A stretch of DNA of 5,407 bases from Clostridia bacterium (lineage in GTDB: Bacteria > Bacillota > Clostridia > Christensenellales > CALWSW01): contig JAHZEH010000105.1 in the NCBI GenBank assembly GCA_019421925.1, positions 1-5,407 of the forward strand, read 5' to 3'. Under the pieces are notes generated by a model, which was given only the letters and a program-made list of their open reading frames with translations, ran no database searches and was not told the DNA's origin. Of the stretch, positions 1 through 5,305 are shown piece by piece (the stretch's first letter is position 1; every line of letters starts with the position of its first letter). The translations under genes and the position numbers were made by a program.

Positions 1-76
1 CCTCCTGGGCGATGGCTTTGCCGATGCCGCTGCCGGCGCCTGTGACGACCAGTACTTTTTCTTTGAAATCCTTCAT
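1..76 (-). CDS. Short-chain dehydrogenase/reductase, N-terminal fragment (runs off left edge)
   Basis: Read on the minus strand from an ATG at 76-74, the first 25 residues form the classical SDR nucleotide-binding start: a basic strand, then VLVVTGAGSGIGKAIA, with the TGxxxGIG motif at residues 12-19. In this family the motif binds NAD(H) or NADP(H), and the enzymes oxidise alcohols or reduce ketones. The catalytic Tyr-Lys region lies outside the window, so substrate and cofactor preference cannot be read. The ribosome site AAGGGGGG (minus strand, 93-86) overlaps the stop of the upstream flavoenzyme gene, and only 15 bp separate the two genes, which points to one transcript and coupled translation. 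I infer that it works on the same substrate as the flavoenzyme. Fold assignment is secure; function beyond SDR is not. Confidence 0.9.
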   Translation of the reverse strand, partial: MKDFKEKVLVVTGAGSGIGKAIAQE

Positions 77-91
77 GTTCTGATTCCCCCC

Positions 92-2029
92 TTAAAACAC
101 AAACGCCTTGTCGTTGGCTTCCCGCGTTGCGTCGGCAATCAGGCCGGCCCTGCGGGCGTCGCCCACGGCGGTAACTTTGTCAAACGCCGCCTCAAACTCC
201 TCCACCAAGGCGGAGCGGGGGCGTACGCCGATGGCGATGACCACGGCGTCAGCCTCCCGTTCCTCGGCATAGCCCATGGAGGTCCTGATCAGATTGATCC
301 TGCCTTCGCCAATGCCGGTGAGGCTGTGGTCGGTAACAATCTCCACGCCGAGCTCGCCCAGGCGCTTGAGGAGCATGCCCCGGACGCTGGGATAGAGGGT
401 GGTTCCGACGGCGCCCATCATCTCGATGACGGCGACCTTGTTGTTCTCACCCAGGACCTCCGCGGTCTCCAGGCCGGTGACGCCGCCGCCGATGACAGCG
501 ATTTTTTGGCCGGTGAGGCTGACCTTGCCGGCGAGGATATCCTCGGCGGAGTAGACGTTTGCCCCATCGATTCCGGGCACGTTGGGACGGATGGGGTCGC
601 CGCCCACGGCTACGACGACGCCATAGGGATTGAGCGCCTTGACCGCATCCACCGTGCCGGGGGTGTTCAGACGAACCTCCACGCCTACGGCGGCCAGCTC
701 GTTCTTCTGGGTCTCGATGAACTCGGTAATGAGCTCCTTGTGGGGGGGCTTGTCGGCCAGGTTCATGCTGCCGCCCAACTGGGGGGCCTTCTCAAAGAGG
801 ACCACCTGGAAGCCGCGTTTGGCCAGCACATAGGCGGCCTGCATGCCGCCCGGGCCGCCGCCGATGACCGCGACAGTGCGGCCTGCGCCGTCCCGAACCA
901 GCTTGTCGTCGCCATAGACGGTCTCCCGGCCCAGGACGGGATTAACCGTGCACTGGATAGCCCTGCCCATGTTGGCGACCTTGAAGCAGTGCATGCAGCC
1001 CAGGCATTTGCGCAGCAGGGCCTCCTGGCCATATTTGGCCTTGCTGCCCCACTGGGCATCGGCCAGCTGGCCGCGGCCGATGCCGACGAAGTCGCAGACG
1101 CCCTCCTCCAGGAGCTGCTCGGCCACCGCCGGGTGCTTGATGTTATTGACGGCGATGACGGGGATTTTGACCGCTTTTTTGACAGCCGCGGCCAGATGCT
1201 TTTTCCAGCCCTCGGCCAGGGTATAGGGCTCGATGACGGTATAGCCCGACTCATAGGTGCCGCAGCTGACGTTGATGGCGCTCACGCCGATGCTCTCAAG
1301 ATAGCGGGCGATTTTGACCGAATCCTCCAGCTTGAGGCCGCCCTCGATGAACTCGTCCGCGCTGATGCGCACGCTGATGGGGAAGCCGGGGCAGGCGTAG
1401 CGGATGCCCACGATGATCTCCGTCAGGAAGCGCATGCGGTTGACGAAGTTGCCGCCATATTTATCCGTCCTCTTGTTGGTGTAGGGGCTGAGGAACTGGT
1501 TGATCAGGTAGCCGTGGGCCGCGTGGACCTCCACGCCGTCCAGGCCGGCCGTCCTGGCAATGACCGCGCCCGCCACGAACTTCTTGGTCATGGCCTCGCA
1601 CTCGGCCGTGGTCAGCTCCCGGGGCGTCTCGCCCACGACCTTGCAGGCAATGGGGCTGGGGGCGACGATCTGCTTGCCGCCCAGGAGCTTGCTGGGGGTT
1701 TCCCGGCCCGGGTGGTGCAATTGGGCAAAAATTCTGGTATCATATCTGTGGACGGCGTCGGCCAGCCGCTCCAGCCGCTGAATGTGTTTGCCGGAGATTG
1801 CCGAGAGCTGGCAGGACATTCCGATCCCCGTCTCCTCGTCAATGCGGGTGATCTCCGTGATAATCAGGCCGCAGCCGCCCTTGGCGCGCTCCTCGTAGTA
1901 ACGGATGATCTCGTCGGAGGCCTCCCCCGTGGAGGAGGCGAAGCCCGTGCCCATGGCGGGCATGACAATTCTGTTTTTGAGCGTGAGGGAACCGATTTTC
2001 CCCTTCTGGAAAAGTTTTTCGTAGCTCAT
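92..2029 (-). CDS. FMN/FAD/4Fe-4S NAD(P)H-dependent ene-reductase (2,4-dienoyl-CoA reductase / BaiCD / enoate reductase-like)
   Basis: This 645-aa protein has the full architecture of the 2,4-dienoyl-CoA reductase/trimethylamine dehydrogenase branch of Old Yellow Enzymes. Residues 1 to about 335 are the FMN TIM barrel, with NRIVMPAM (19-26), QLHHPGR (103-109), the active-site stretch H169, H172, Y174 followed by QFLSP and NKRTDKYGG, and the FMN phosphate loop GIGRG (316-320). A 4Fe-4S cluster is expected on C342, C345, C348 and C360. An FAD Rossmann fold follows (GGGPGG 390-395, acidic E413), then an NAD(P) fold (GGGVTG 514-519) and the closing FAD motif VGD (622-624). Family members pass hydride from NAD(P)H through FAD, Fe-S and FMN to an activated C=C bond, in the cytoplasm and usually in anaerobes. 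Substrate is unknown: enoates, bile-acid or steroid enones and flavonoids are all possible. The ATG has a good ribosome site (AAAGGACGG on the minus strand). The gene heads an operon with the SDR and diverges from the PucR-type gene. Confidence 0.93.
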   Translation of the reverse strand: MSYEKLFQKGKIGSLTLKNRIVMPAMGTGFASSTGEASDEIIRYYEERAKGGCGLIITEITRIDEETGIGMSCQLSAISGKHIQRLERLADAVHRYDTRIFAQLHHPGRETPSKLLGGKQIVAPSPIACKVVGETPRELTTAECEAMTKKFVAGAVIARTAGLDGVEVHAAHGYLINQFLSPYTNKRTDKYGGNFVNRMRFLTEIIVGIRYACPGFPISVRISADEFIEGGLKLEDSVKIARYLESIGVSAINVSCGTYESGYTVIEPYTLAEGWKKHLAAAVKKAVKIPVIAVNNIKHPAVAEQLLEEGVCDFVGIGRGQLADAQWGSKAKYGQEALLRKCLGCMHCFKVANMGRAIQCTVNPVLGRETVYGDDKLVRDGAGRTVAVIGGGPGGMQAAYVLAKRGFQVVLFEKAPQLGGSMNLADKPPHKELITEFIETQKNELAAVGVEVRLNTPGTVDAVKALNPYGVVVAVGGDPIRPNVPGIDGANVYSAEDILAGKVSLTGQKIAVIGGGVTGLETAEVLGENNKVAVIEMMGAVGTTLYPSVRGMLLKRLGELGVEIVTDHSLTGIGEGRINLIRTSMGYAEEREADAVVIAIGVRPRSALVEEFEAAFDKVTAVGDARRAGLIADATREANDKAFVF

Positions 2030-2086
2030 GGAATCCGTCCTTTCTGTTCGTCAGACCTGAAATGAAAGAAGAGATGTGCGGGAGAC

Positions 2087-2103
2087 AGCGCATTCCCAGC
2101 GCT
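2087..2103 (-). other. Small inverted repeat at the start of the flavoenzyme mRNA leader
   Basis: AGCGC (2087-2091) and GCGCT (2099-2103) form a perfect 5-bp dyad around a 7-base loop. If the minus-strand promoter proposed at 2111-2138 is used, transcription would begin near 2104, so the hairpin would sit at the 5' end of the leader. It could stabilise the RNA. There is no following U-run, so it is not a terminator. Function is inferred and weak. Confidence 0.3.
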
Positions 2104-2132
2104 TGCCTATATCTTAACATTCACAACATAAA
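2103..2132 (+). promoter_or_regulatory. Candidate promoter of the PucR-type regulator gene
   Basis: TTGCCT (2103-2108, 4 of 6) and CATAAA (2127-2132, 4 of 6) are separated by 18 bp. The match is weak, as would suit an activator-dependent or self-regulated gene. It overlaps the opposing promoter and the dyad at 2120-2138, so the two directions would share control. A TTGATT further down (2166) is too close to the ribosome site to be preferred. Confidence 0.25.
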
Positions 2133-2138
2133 TGTGAA
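2111..2138 (-). promoter_or_regulatory. Candidate sigma-A-type promoter of the flavoenzyme-SDR operon
   Basis: On the minus strand, TTCACA (2138-2133, 5 of 6 to TTGACA) is followed by a 16-bp spacer and TAAGAT (2116-2111, 4 of 6 to TATAAT). A start near 2104 would give a leader of about 75 nt before the ATG at 2029. The -35 box is one arm of the TTCACA-N7-TGTGAA dyad and the other arm falls in the spacer, so a protein bound there would directly affect polymerase. The assignment rests on box matches only. Confidence 0.45.
2120..2138. promoter_or_regulatory. Candidate operator: TTCACA-N7-TGTGAA inverted repeat
   Basis: Perfect 6-bp arms lie at 2120-2125 and 2133-2138 around a 7-bp spacer, in the gap between divergent genes. 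An overlapping dyad, ACAT-AA-ATGT (2126-2135), shares the site. The location over both candidate promoters suggests a transcription-factor site. The arm order is opposite to the CRP consensus TGTGA-N6-TCACA, so a CRP-type site is not implied. Which protein binds is inference; the adjacent PucR-type protein is the first candidate. Confidence 0.45.
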
Positions 2139-2148
2139 ATGTTTCTCA

Positions 2149-2190
2149 TGCACGAAAAAACCAGCTTGATTTATGCAATTTGCACGAAAA
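2149..2190 (+). repeat. Exact 10-bp direct repeat TGCACGAAAA, two copies 32 bp apart
   Basis: Copies at 2149-2158 and 2181-2190 are identical and their starts are 32 bp apart, close to three turns of B-DNA. Between and partly within them lies a dyad, TGCAA-T-TTGCA (2174-2184). The spacing would place two protein units on the same face of the helix. The copies sit upstream of the flavoenzyme promoter as read leftwards, as expected of activator sites, and just upstream of the regulator's own start, which would also allow autoregulation. Confidence 0.5.
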
Positions 2191-2198
2191 TGATTGCC

Positions 2199-2203
2199 GA
2201 GGT
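2199..2203 (+). promoter_or_regulatory. Ribosome binding site that sets the start of the PucR-type gene
   Basis: GAGGT lies 7 bases before the ATG at 2211. The frame is open upstream to an ATG at 2139, but that codon has no clear ribosome site and using it would place the direct repeats and a dyad inside coding sequence. The downstream ATG is therefore chosen. Confidence 0.75.
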
Positions 2204-2210
2204 AAAAACC

Positions 2211-3731
2211 ATGCTGTTTAGCGAGTTGGCGTTGGCGATTGGCCAGGAATATATCTGCGGGGACCCCCATGTGGCCGCGGAGATGGAGGTGGCGGATATC
2301 AGCCTGCTGGGCGGGGAAACCGGCCCCTATACACCCGGCACGCTCTATATTGGGCAATTGTCACAACTGAAAAATCCGTCGTTTCCCCCCAACCTGATCT
2401 TCTGGGGCGAGGGGGAGCCCGAGGGGCTGGCGTCCGTCAACTACGCCCGTATCCGGGAGGAGGATTTCTCGGCCGTGTTCAATACGGCCAAGCGGGAGCT
2501 CTTCCGCAGCCTCCGGATGGAGAACCAATACGCCATGATGCTTAAGATGATCCTTGACGGAAGGAGCCTCTCGGAGATTCTGGACGTGGCGGCGGAGAAG
2601 ATGGGCAATCCCCTTGCGGTGCTGGACATCAGCGGCAAGCTCATTGCCCATTCCACGCCCTTTGGCGTGCCGGACCCCCTGTGGCAGGAGAGCGTGGCGC
2701 AGGGCTACTGCTGCTATGAATTCATGGAGCACATCAAGCAGCTGCGGGAGAGCAAACCCAAACCAAACTCCCCGGAGGCGTTTGTTTCAGTGTGCGAAAC
2801 CAACCATATTGTCTATCTTTGCAGCAAGATCCTCGAGAGGGAGGCGCTGCTGGGATATGTATTCATGTTTGAGGTGGACGCACCCATCTGCCGGCAGAGC
2901 CGGGAGTTTCTGCCCATCCTCAGCCGGGCGGCGGGGGAGATGATTGTCCGCTCCCAGGATTCCGCCGGGCTGCGGGCCGGCCTGTACCGCAATATCCTGG
3001 CCGATATGCTTGCGGGCATTGACCCGGGACACGTCAAGGTGCGCATCCAGGTGAGCAACCTGGAGTTCCCGGAGCACATGTGCGCCCTGATTGTGCGCCC
3101 CTCTTATTATCATGGGGAGAATTATCTGAGAGGGGAGCTGACCGGCAAGCTGCTCGCCATCTTTGAGAAGGCGCCCTCCCTGTGCTATCAGGGCGGGGTG
3201 ACGCTCATTGTCCCCCTGGACGGGCAATACCGGCTGGACGGCGGGGAGAGGAGGGCCCTGGAGGAGTTGGCGGTTCGGGAGCATCTGCAGATCGGCGTCA
3301 GCAACGGCTCTTCCCAGCCCTCCCAGTTTGCCGCCCATTATGCCCAGGCGGAGGAGGCCCTGCGGTATGCCCAGCGGCTGGGATGGGGAGGGACGCTGCA
3401 TGAATATCAGCGCTGCGCCTTCTATGCTCTGCTCTCCGCCCTTCCCATGGGGACACGGCTGGGGCGCTTCTGCCATCCGGCTCTGGGCCGGCTGCGCAAA
3501 TACGACCATGAAAATGGTACCGAGCTCTACCAGACGCTGCGGGTTTATACGGAGACGGGGCTCAACCAACGGCGCACGTCCGAGCTGCTCTTCCTGCACC
3601 GCAACACCCTCAACTACCGTATGCGCAGAATCTGTGAGATAGGAGGGATCCGGTTCGATGACCCGGAAATTCTCTTTCTCTTGATGTATTCTTTTCAAAT
3701 CGACCGTTTTCTGGAGAATGAATCGGTGTAA
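2211..3731 (+). CDS. PucR/CdaR-family transcriptional regulator
   Basis: This is a 506-aa regulator from the ATG at 2211. Residues 1 to about 100 resemble the N-terminal sensory region of PucR-type proteins. Residues about 112-245 look like a GAF-type ligand module, beginning with a helix and then LAVLDISGKLIAHS (135-148). Residues about 255-390 match the CdaR GGDEF-like region, with the typical IGVSNGSSQPSQFAAHYAQA stretch at 361-380. The C-terminal 439-500 is a clear PucR helix-turn-helix, centred on RRTSELLFLHRNTLNYRMRR (454-473). The family binds DNA in response to small metabolites and often activates a neighbouring catabolic operon. No membrane segment or signal peptide is visible. It diverges from the flavoenzyme-SDR operon across a 181-bp gap with repeats, so it most likely controls that operon; its ligand is unknown. 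The following HD gene starts 26 bp downstream with no terminator between. Confidence 0.9.
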   Translation: MLFSELALAIGQEYICGDPHVAAEMEVADISLLGGETGPYTPGTLYIGQLSQLKNPSFPPNLIFWGEGEPEGLASVNYARIREEDFSAVFNTAKRELFRSLRMENQYAMMLKMILDGRSLSEILDVAAEKMGNPLAVLDISGKLIAHSTPFGVPDPLWQESVAQGYCCYEFMEHIKQLRESKPKPNSPEAFVSVCETNHIVYLCSKILEREALLGYVFMFEVDAPICRQSREFLPILSRAAGEMIVRSQDSAGLRAGLYRNILADMLAGIDPGHVKVRIQVSNLEFPEHMCALIVRPSYYHGENYLRGELTGKLLAIFEKAPSLCYQGGVTLIVPLDGQYRLDGGERRALEELAVREHLQIGVSNGSSQPSQFAAHYAQAEEALRYAQRLGWGGTLHEYQRCAFYALLSALPMGTRLGRFCHPALGRLRKYDHENGTELYQTLRVYTETGLNQRRTSELLFLHRNTLNYRMRRICEIGGIRFDDPEILFLLMYSFQIDRFLENESV

Positions 3732-3739
3732 AATAGAAG

Positions 3740-3760
3740 CAAAGCGGAAGGACTGCTTTG
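3740..3760 (+). promoter_or_regulatory. Initiation-region hairpin: ribosome site in loop, TTG start in the 3' arm
   Basis: CAAAGC (3740-3745) pairs perfectly with GCTTTG (3755-3760) around a 9-base loop, GGAAGGACT, that contains the AAGGA ribosome site; the TTG start (3758-3760) is the end of the 3' arm. A stem of 6 bp plus one G-T pair is modest, but it could limit initiation on the HD gene, or couple it to ribosomes finishing the PucR-type gene at 3731. Pairing is seen; a regulatory role is inferred. Confidence 0.35.
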
Positions 3761-4450
3761 ACAAGGACAGGGGGAGGGATTTTTATCATTACGCTGGAAG
3801 AGATCCGGGGGGACGGGGCGGTCAGAACCTATATCAAGGCCGGGAACGACGCGCTGGGGGTGCTGGGCTATACGGAGCACGGCTTCGGCCACGCCGCCAT
3901 TGTCTCCCGTACTGCCGCCGCCGTACTGCGGCGCTATCATTCATCCCCCCGCGAGTGCGAGCTGGGCCGCATCGCGGGCTATATGCACGATATCGGCAAT
4001 ATGGTCAACCGGGAGCTGCACGCCCTGACGGGGGCGACCATCGCCTTCCGCATTTTGGATAAGATGGGTATGGACCCCGAGGAGATCGCCGTGGTCACCG
4101 GGGCCATTGGCAACCATGACGAGGGCACGGGCAGGGCGGTCAACCGGGTTGCGGCCGCCCTCATCCTGGCGGACAAATCGGATGTGCGGCGCAGCCGGGT
4201 GCGGGAGCCCAACACCGATGCCTACCGGGACAATATCCACAACCGGGTCAACTATGCCGTGATCGACTCCCAGCTGGTCATCGAGGAGGAGCGGGACGAA
4301 GTGCGCCTGGAGCTCAGGATTGACACGGCTATCTGCCCGATCATCGAGTACTTTGAAATTTTCCTGACCCGCATGCAGATGTGCAACCGGGCCTGCGAGT
4401 ATCTGGGGACCAGCTTTTCCCTGGTCATCAATGACAATGTCCTGCTTTAA
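3758..4450 (+). CDS. HD-domain phosphohydrolase-like protein, TTG start
   Basis: A 230-aa cytoplasmic protein. The HD metal-site signature is visible: EHGFGH (40-45), MHDIGN with the defining H77-D78, NHDEG with H120 (119-123), and ADKSD (138-142). HD proteins of this kind bind divalent metal ions and hydrolyse phosphate esters, often nucleotides; the substrate cannot be told from sequence. There is no in-frame ATG until residue 76, inside the HD motif. TTG at 3758 follows AAGGA (3748-3752) by 5 bases. A second purine run (3770-3778) sits 6 bases before an ATC (3785), and the recalled relatives tend to begin near ITLEEI, so a start about nine residues shorter is possible. It lies 26 bp after the PucR-type gene, so probably on the same transcript, and is closed by tandem hairpins. 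A link to the reductase pathway is not shown. Confidence 0.85.
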   Translation: MTRTGGGIFIITLEEIRGDGAVRTYIKAGNDALGVLGYTEHGFGHAAIVSRTAAAVLRRYHSSPRECELGRIAGYMHDIGNMVNRELHALTGATIAFRILDKMGMDPEEIAVVTGAIGNHDEGTGRAVNRVAAALILADKSDVRRSRVREPNTDAYRDNIHNRVNYAVIDSQLVIEEERDEVRLELRIDTAICPIIEYFEIFLTRMQMCNRACEYLGTSFSLVINDNVLL

Positions 4451-4465
4451 GTGAACGGTTCCTTC

Positions 4466-4487
4466 ACCGGAATTTCCGGTAATTTTT
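4466..4487 (+). terminator. First, weaker hairpin of a tandem terminator
   Basis: ACCGGAA and TTCCGGT form perfect 7-bp arms around one central T (4466-4480), realistically a 5-bp ACCGG stem with a 5-base loop. AATTTTT follows. The short stem and broken U-run make it a weak terminator alone, but it lies 16 bp after the HD gene and 9 bp before a stronger hairpin. Confidence 0.5.
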
Positions 4488-4489
4488 AC

Positions 4490-4515
4490 GCCCGGTTAAT
4501 CCGGGCTTCTTTTTT
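4490..4515 (+). terminator. Intrinsic terminator after the HD gene
   Basis: GCCCGG (4490-4495) pairs with CCGGGC (4501-4506) around a 5-base loop, TTAAT, and is followed by TTCTTTTTT (4507-4515). The stem is all G-C, with a T-rich tail, in the expected place between the HD gene and the next plus-strand gene. It should end the PucR-HD transcript. Confidence 0.85.
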
Positions 4516-4521
4516 GCATCC

Positions 4522-4527
4522 TATGAT
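4522..4527 (+). promoter_or_regulatory. Possible -10 box for the phospholipase C-like gene
   Basis: TATGAT matches 5 of 6 bases of TATAAT just after the terminator, where a new promoter is needed, about 53 bp before the next ATG. No convincing -35 box lies 16-18 bp upstream, because that stretch falls in the terminator stem. Weak evidence. Confidence 0.25.
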
Positions 4528-4579
4528 GGGCGTAGCTAAGTTTTTCAGCCCGGCAGGAGGCGAAAAGGAGTGATTTTTG

Positions 4580-5182
4580 ATGAATACAAAGAGCCACAGG
4601 GTGCTGGCAAGGCTGGGAGCGGGGGCCGGCGGGGAGAAGCCGCCCCGGGGATTTTCCATGGGGATGTATGTCTTTGGCGCGGCGGCCGCCGACTACGGAT
4701 GGATTGCCCTGACCCATCCCCATTACGCCCACCGCTCCATGGACTATGTCCTGCGCACGCTGCGCTCGCTGAGCGCCAGACGGCGGCTGAGCCGCCTGAG
4801 CTCCCTGCGCCTGGGTATCGCCATCCATTATTTATGTGATTTTTGCTGCCGGGTCCATGAAACCGGGCATCTGACCGGCTTGCGTGAACATGTGGATTAT
4901 GAGATTGCGCTGGAGAAGCGGCTGCTTCAGCGGCAGGAGGAGCTCAGCCGCTTGGCTGGGGAACTGGCGGGGAGGCTTGCTCTCTCCCGGACAATAGAGG
5001 ACGCGGTCATGACACGCCTGGAGGCGCATGGGAGGGGCGAGCCCTCCATGGACTGGGATATGGAAGGCGCGCTGTGGATGGCCGCACAGGTATGCGCAGC
5101 GGTGTTTACACTCATCCGGCTTCAGGGGGAGGAGCGCAGGGGGCTGCGCTTCCGCCGGATCGCCGGGGAGCGCTCCTGGAAA
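4580..5182 (+). CDS. Zinc-dependent phospholipase C-like protein; in-frame stop apparently lost
   Basis: The ATG follows AAGGAG (4565-4570) by 9 bases. The protein is rich in putative metal ligands: H6, D38, H51, then H83-x3-D87-x5-H93, H97 and H104-x3-E108. The HxxxD-x5-H and HxxxE spacing copies the zinc ligands of Bacillus cereus phospholipase C (H118, D122, H128, H142, E146), and SSLRLGIAIHYLCDF (74-88) fits short clostridial members of the family. No signal peptide is visible, so it is probably cytoplasmic, unlike the secreted toxins; activity on phospholipid is unproven. After about residue 110 comes a charged helical region to W200. The frame has no stop in the window: K201 (ends 5182) is where a stop is expected if the A-run at 5180-5183 gained one base. 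The end given here is that inferred end; the literal frame stays open to 5407 (276 codons), through a terminator and into the lipoprotein gene. Confidence 0.7.
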
Positions 5183-5194
5183 ATAAGACGGCGG

Positions 5195-5230
5195 AAGGCC
5201 GGACGCCATGCAGGGCATCCGGCCTTTTTT
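5195..5230 (+). terminator. Strong intrinsic terminator after the phospholipase C-like gene
   Basis: Bases 5195-5207 pair with 5214-5226 in a 13-position stem with one C-A mismatch (5204/5217) and a 6-base loop. The outer GGCCGGA/TCCGGCC part is perfect, and six Ts (5225-5230) follow. It begins 9 bp after the out-of-frame TAA at 5184-5186, the normal distance from a gene end. A translating ribosome in the open frame would cross the stem and could disturb it. Confidence 0.9.
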
Positions 5231-5256
5231 GACCGGCGAAAATGCGGTCAGGGTGC

Positions 5257-5285
5257 TTGGCAGGGGGGACGGCCGATGGTAAAAT
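5257..5285 (+). promoter_or_regulatory. Sigma-A-type promoter of the lipoprotein gene
   Basis: TTGGCA (5257-5262, 5 of 6) and TAAAAT (5280-5285, 5 of 6) are separated by exactly 17 bp. This is the best promoter match in the window. Transcription would start near 5292, giving a short leader of about 14 nt that just contains the ribosome site GAGGTGA (5294-5300). Confidence 0.7.
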
Positions 5286-5305
5286 ATATTTTCGAGGTGA
5301 TATTT

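Noticed and set aside
326..2065. A 579-codon open frame on the plus strand opposite the flavoenzyme
   Set aside because: It is an antisense shadow produced by G/C-rich third positions. Its translation is a low-complexity run of Ala, Gly, Asp, Leu and His with no known motif, while the minus-strand protein has complete enzyme motifs.
2120..2138. The dyad read as a CRP/FNR-type binding site
   Set aside because: The arms are in the opposite order to TGTGA-N6-TCACA and do not match the FNR pattern; only a generic operator call is justified.
2139..2210. An upstream ATG that would add 24 residues to the PucR-type protein
   Set aside because: There is no clear ribosome site before it, it would make the repeat region coding, and the ATG at 2211 has GAGGT well spaced.
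2787..3764. A 325-codon minus-strand frame opposite the PucR-type gene
   Set aside because: No recognisable motif, no fitting ribosome site, and it overlaps a well-supported regulator with a clear helix-turn-helix.
4782..4796. GGCGGC-TGA-GCCGCC perfect inverted repeat
   Set aside because: It is inside coding sequence for an Arg/Leu/Ser-rich helix, has no T-run, and is explained by G/C-rich codon use.
4570..4839. A GTG-started 89-codon frame at the beginning of the phospholipase C-like gene
   Set aside because: The GTG lies inside the ribosome site of the ATG at 4580, and the frame lacks the zinc-ligand motifs found in the frame chosen.
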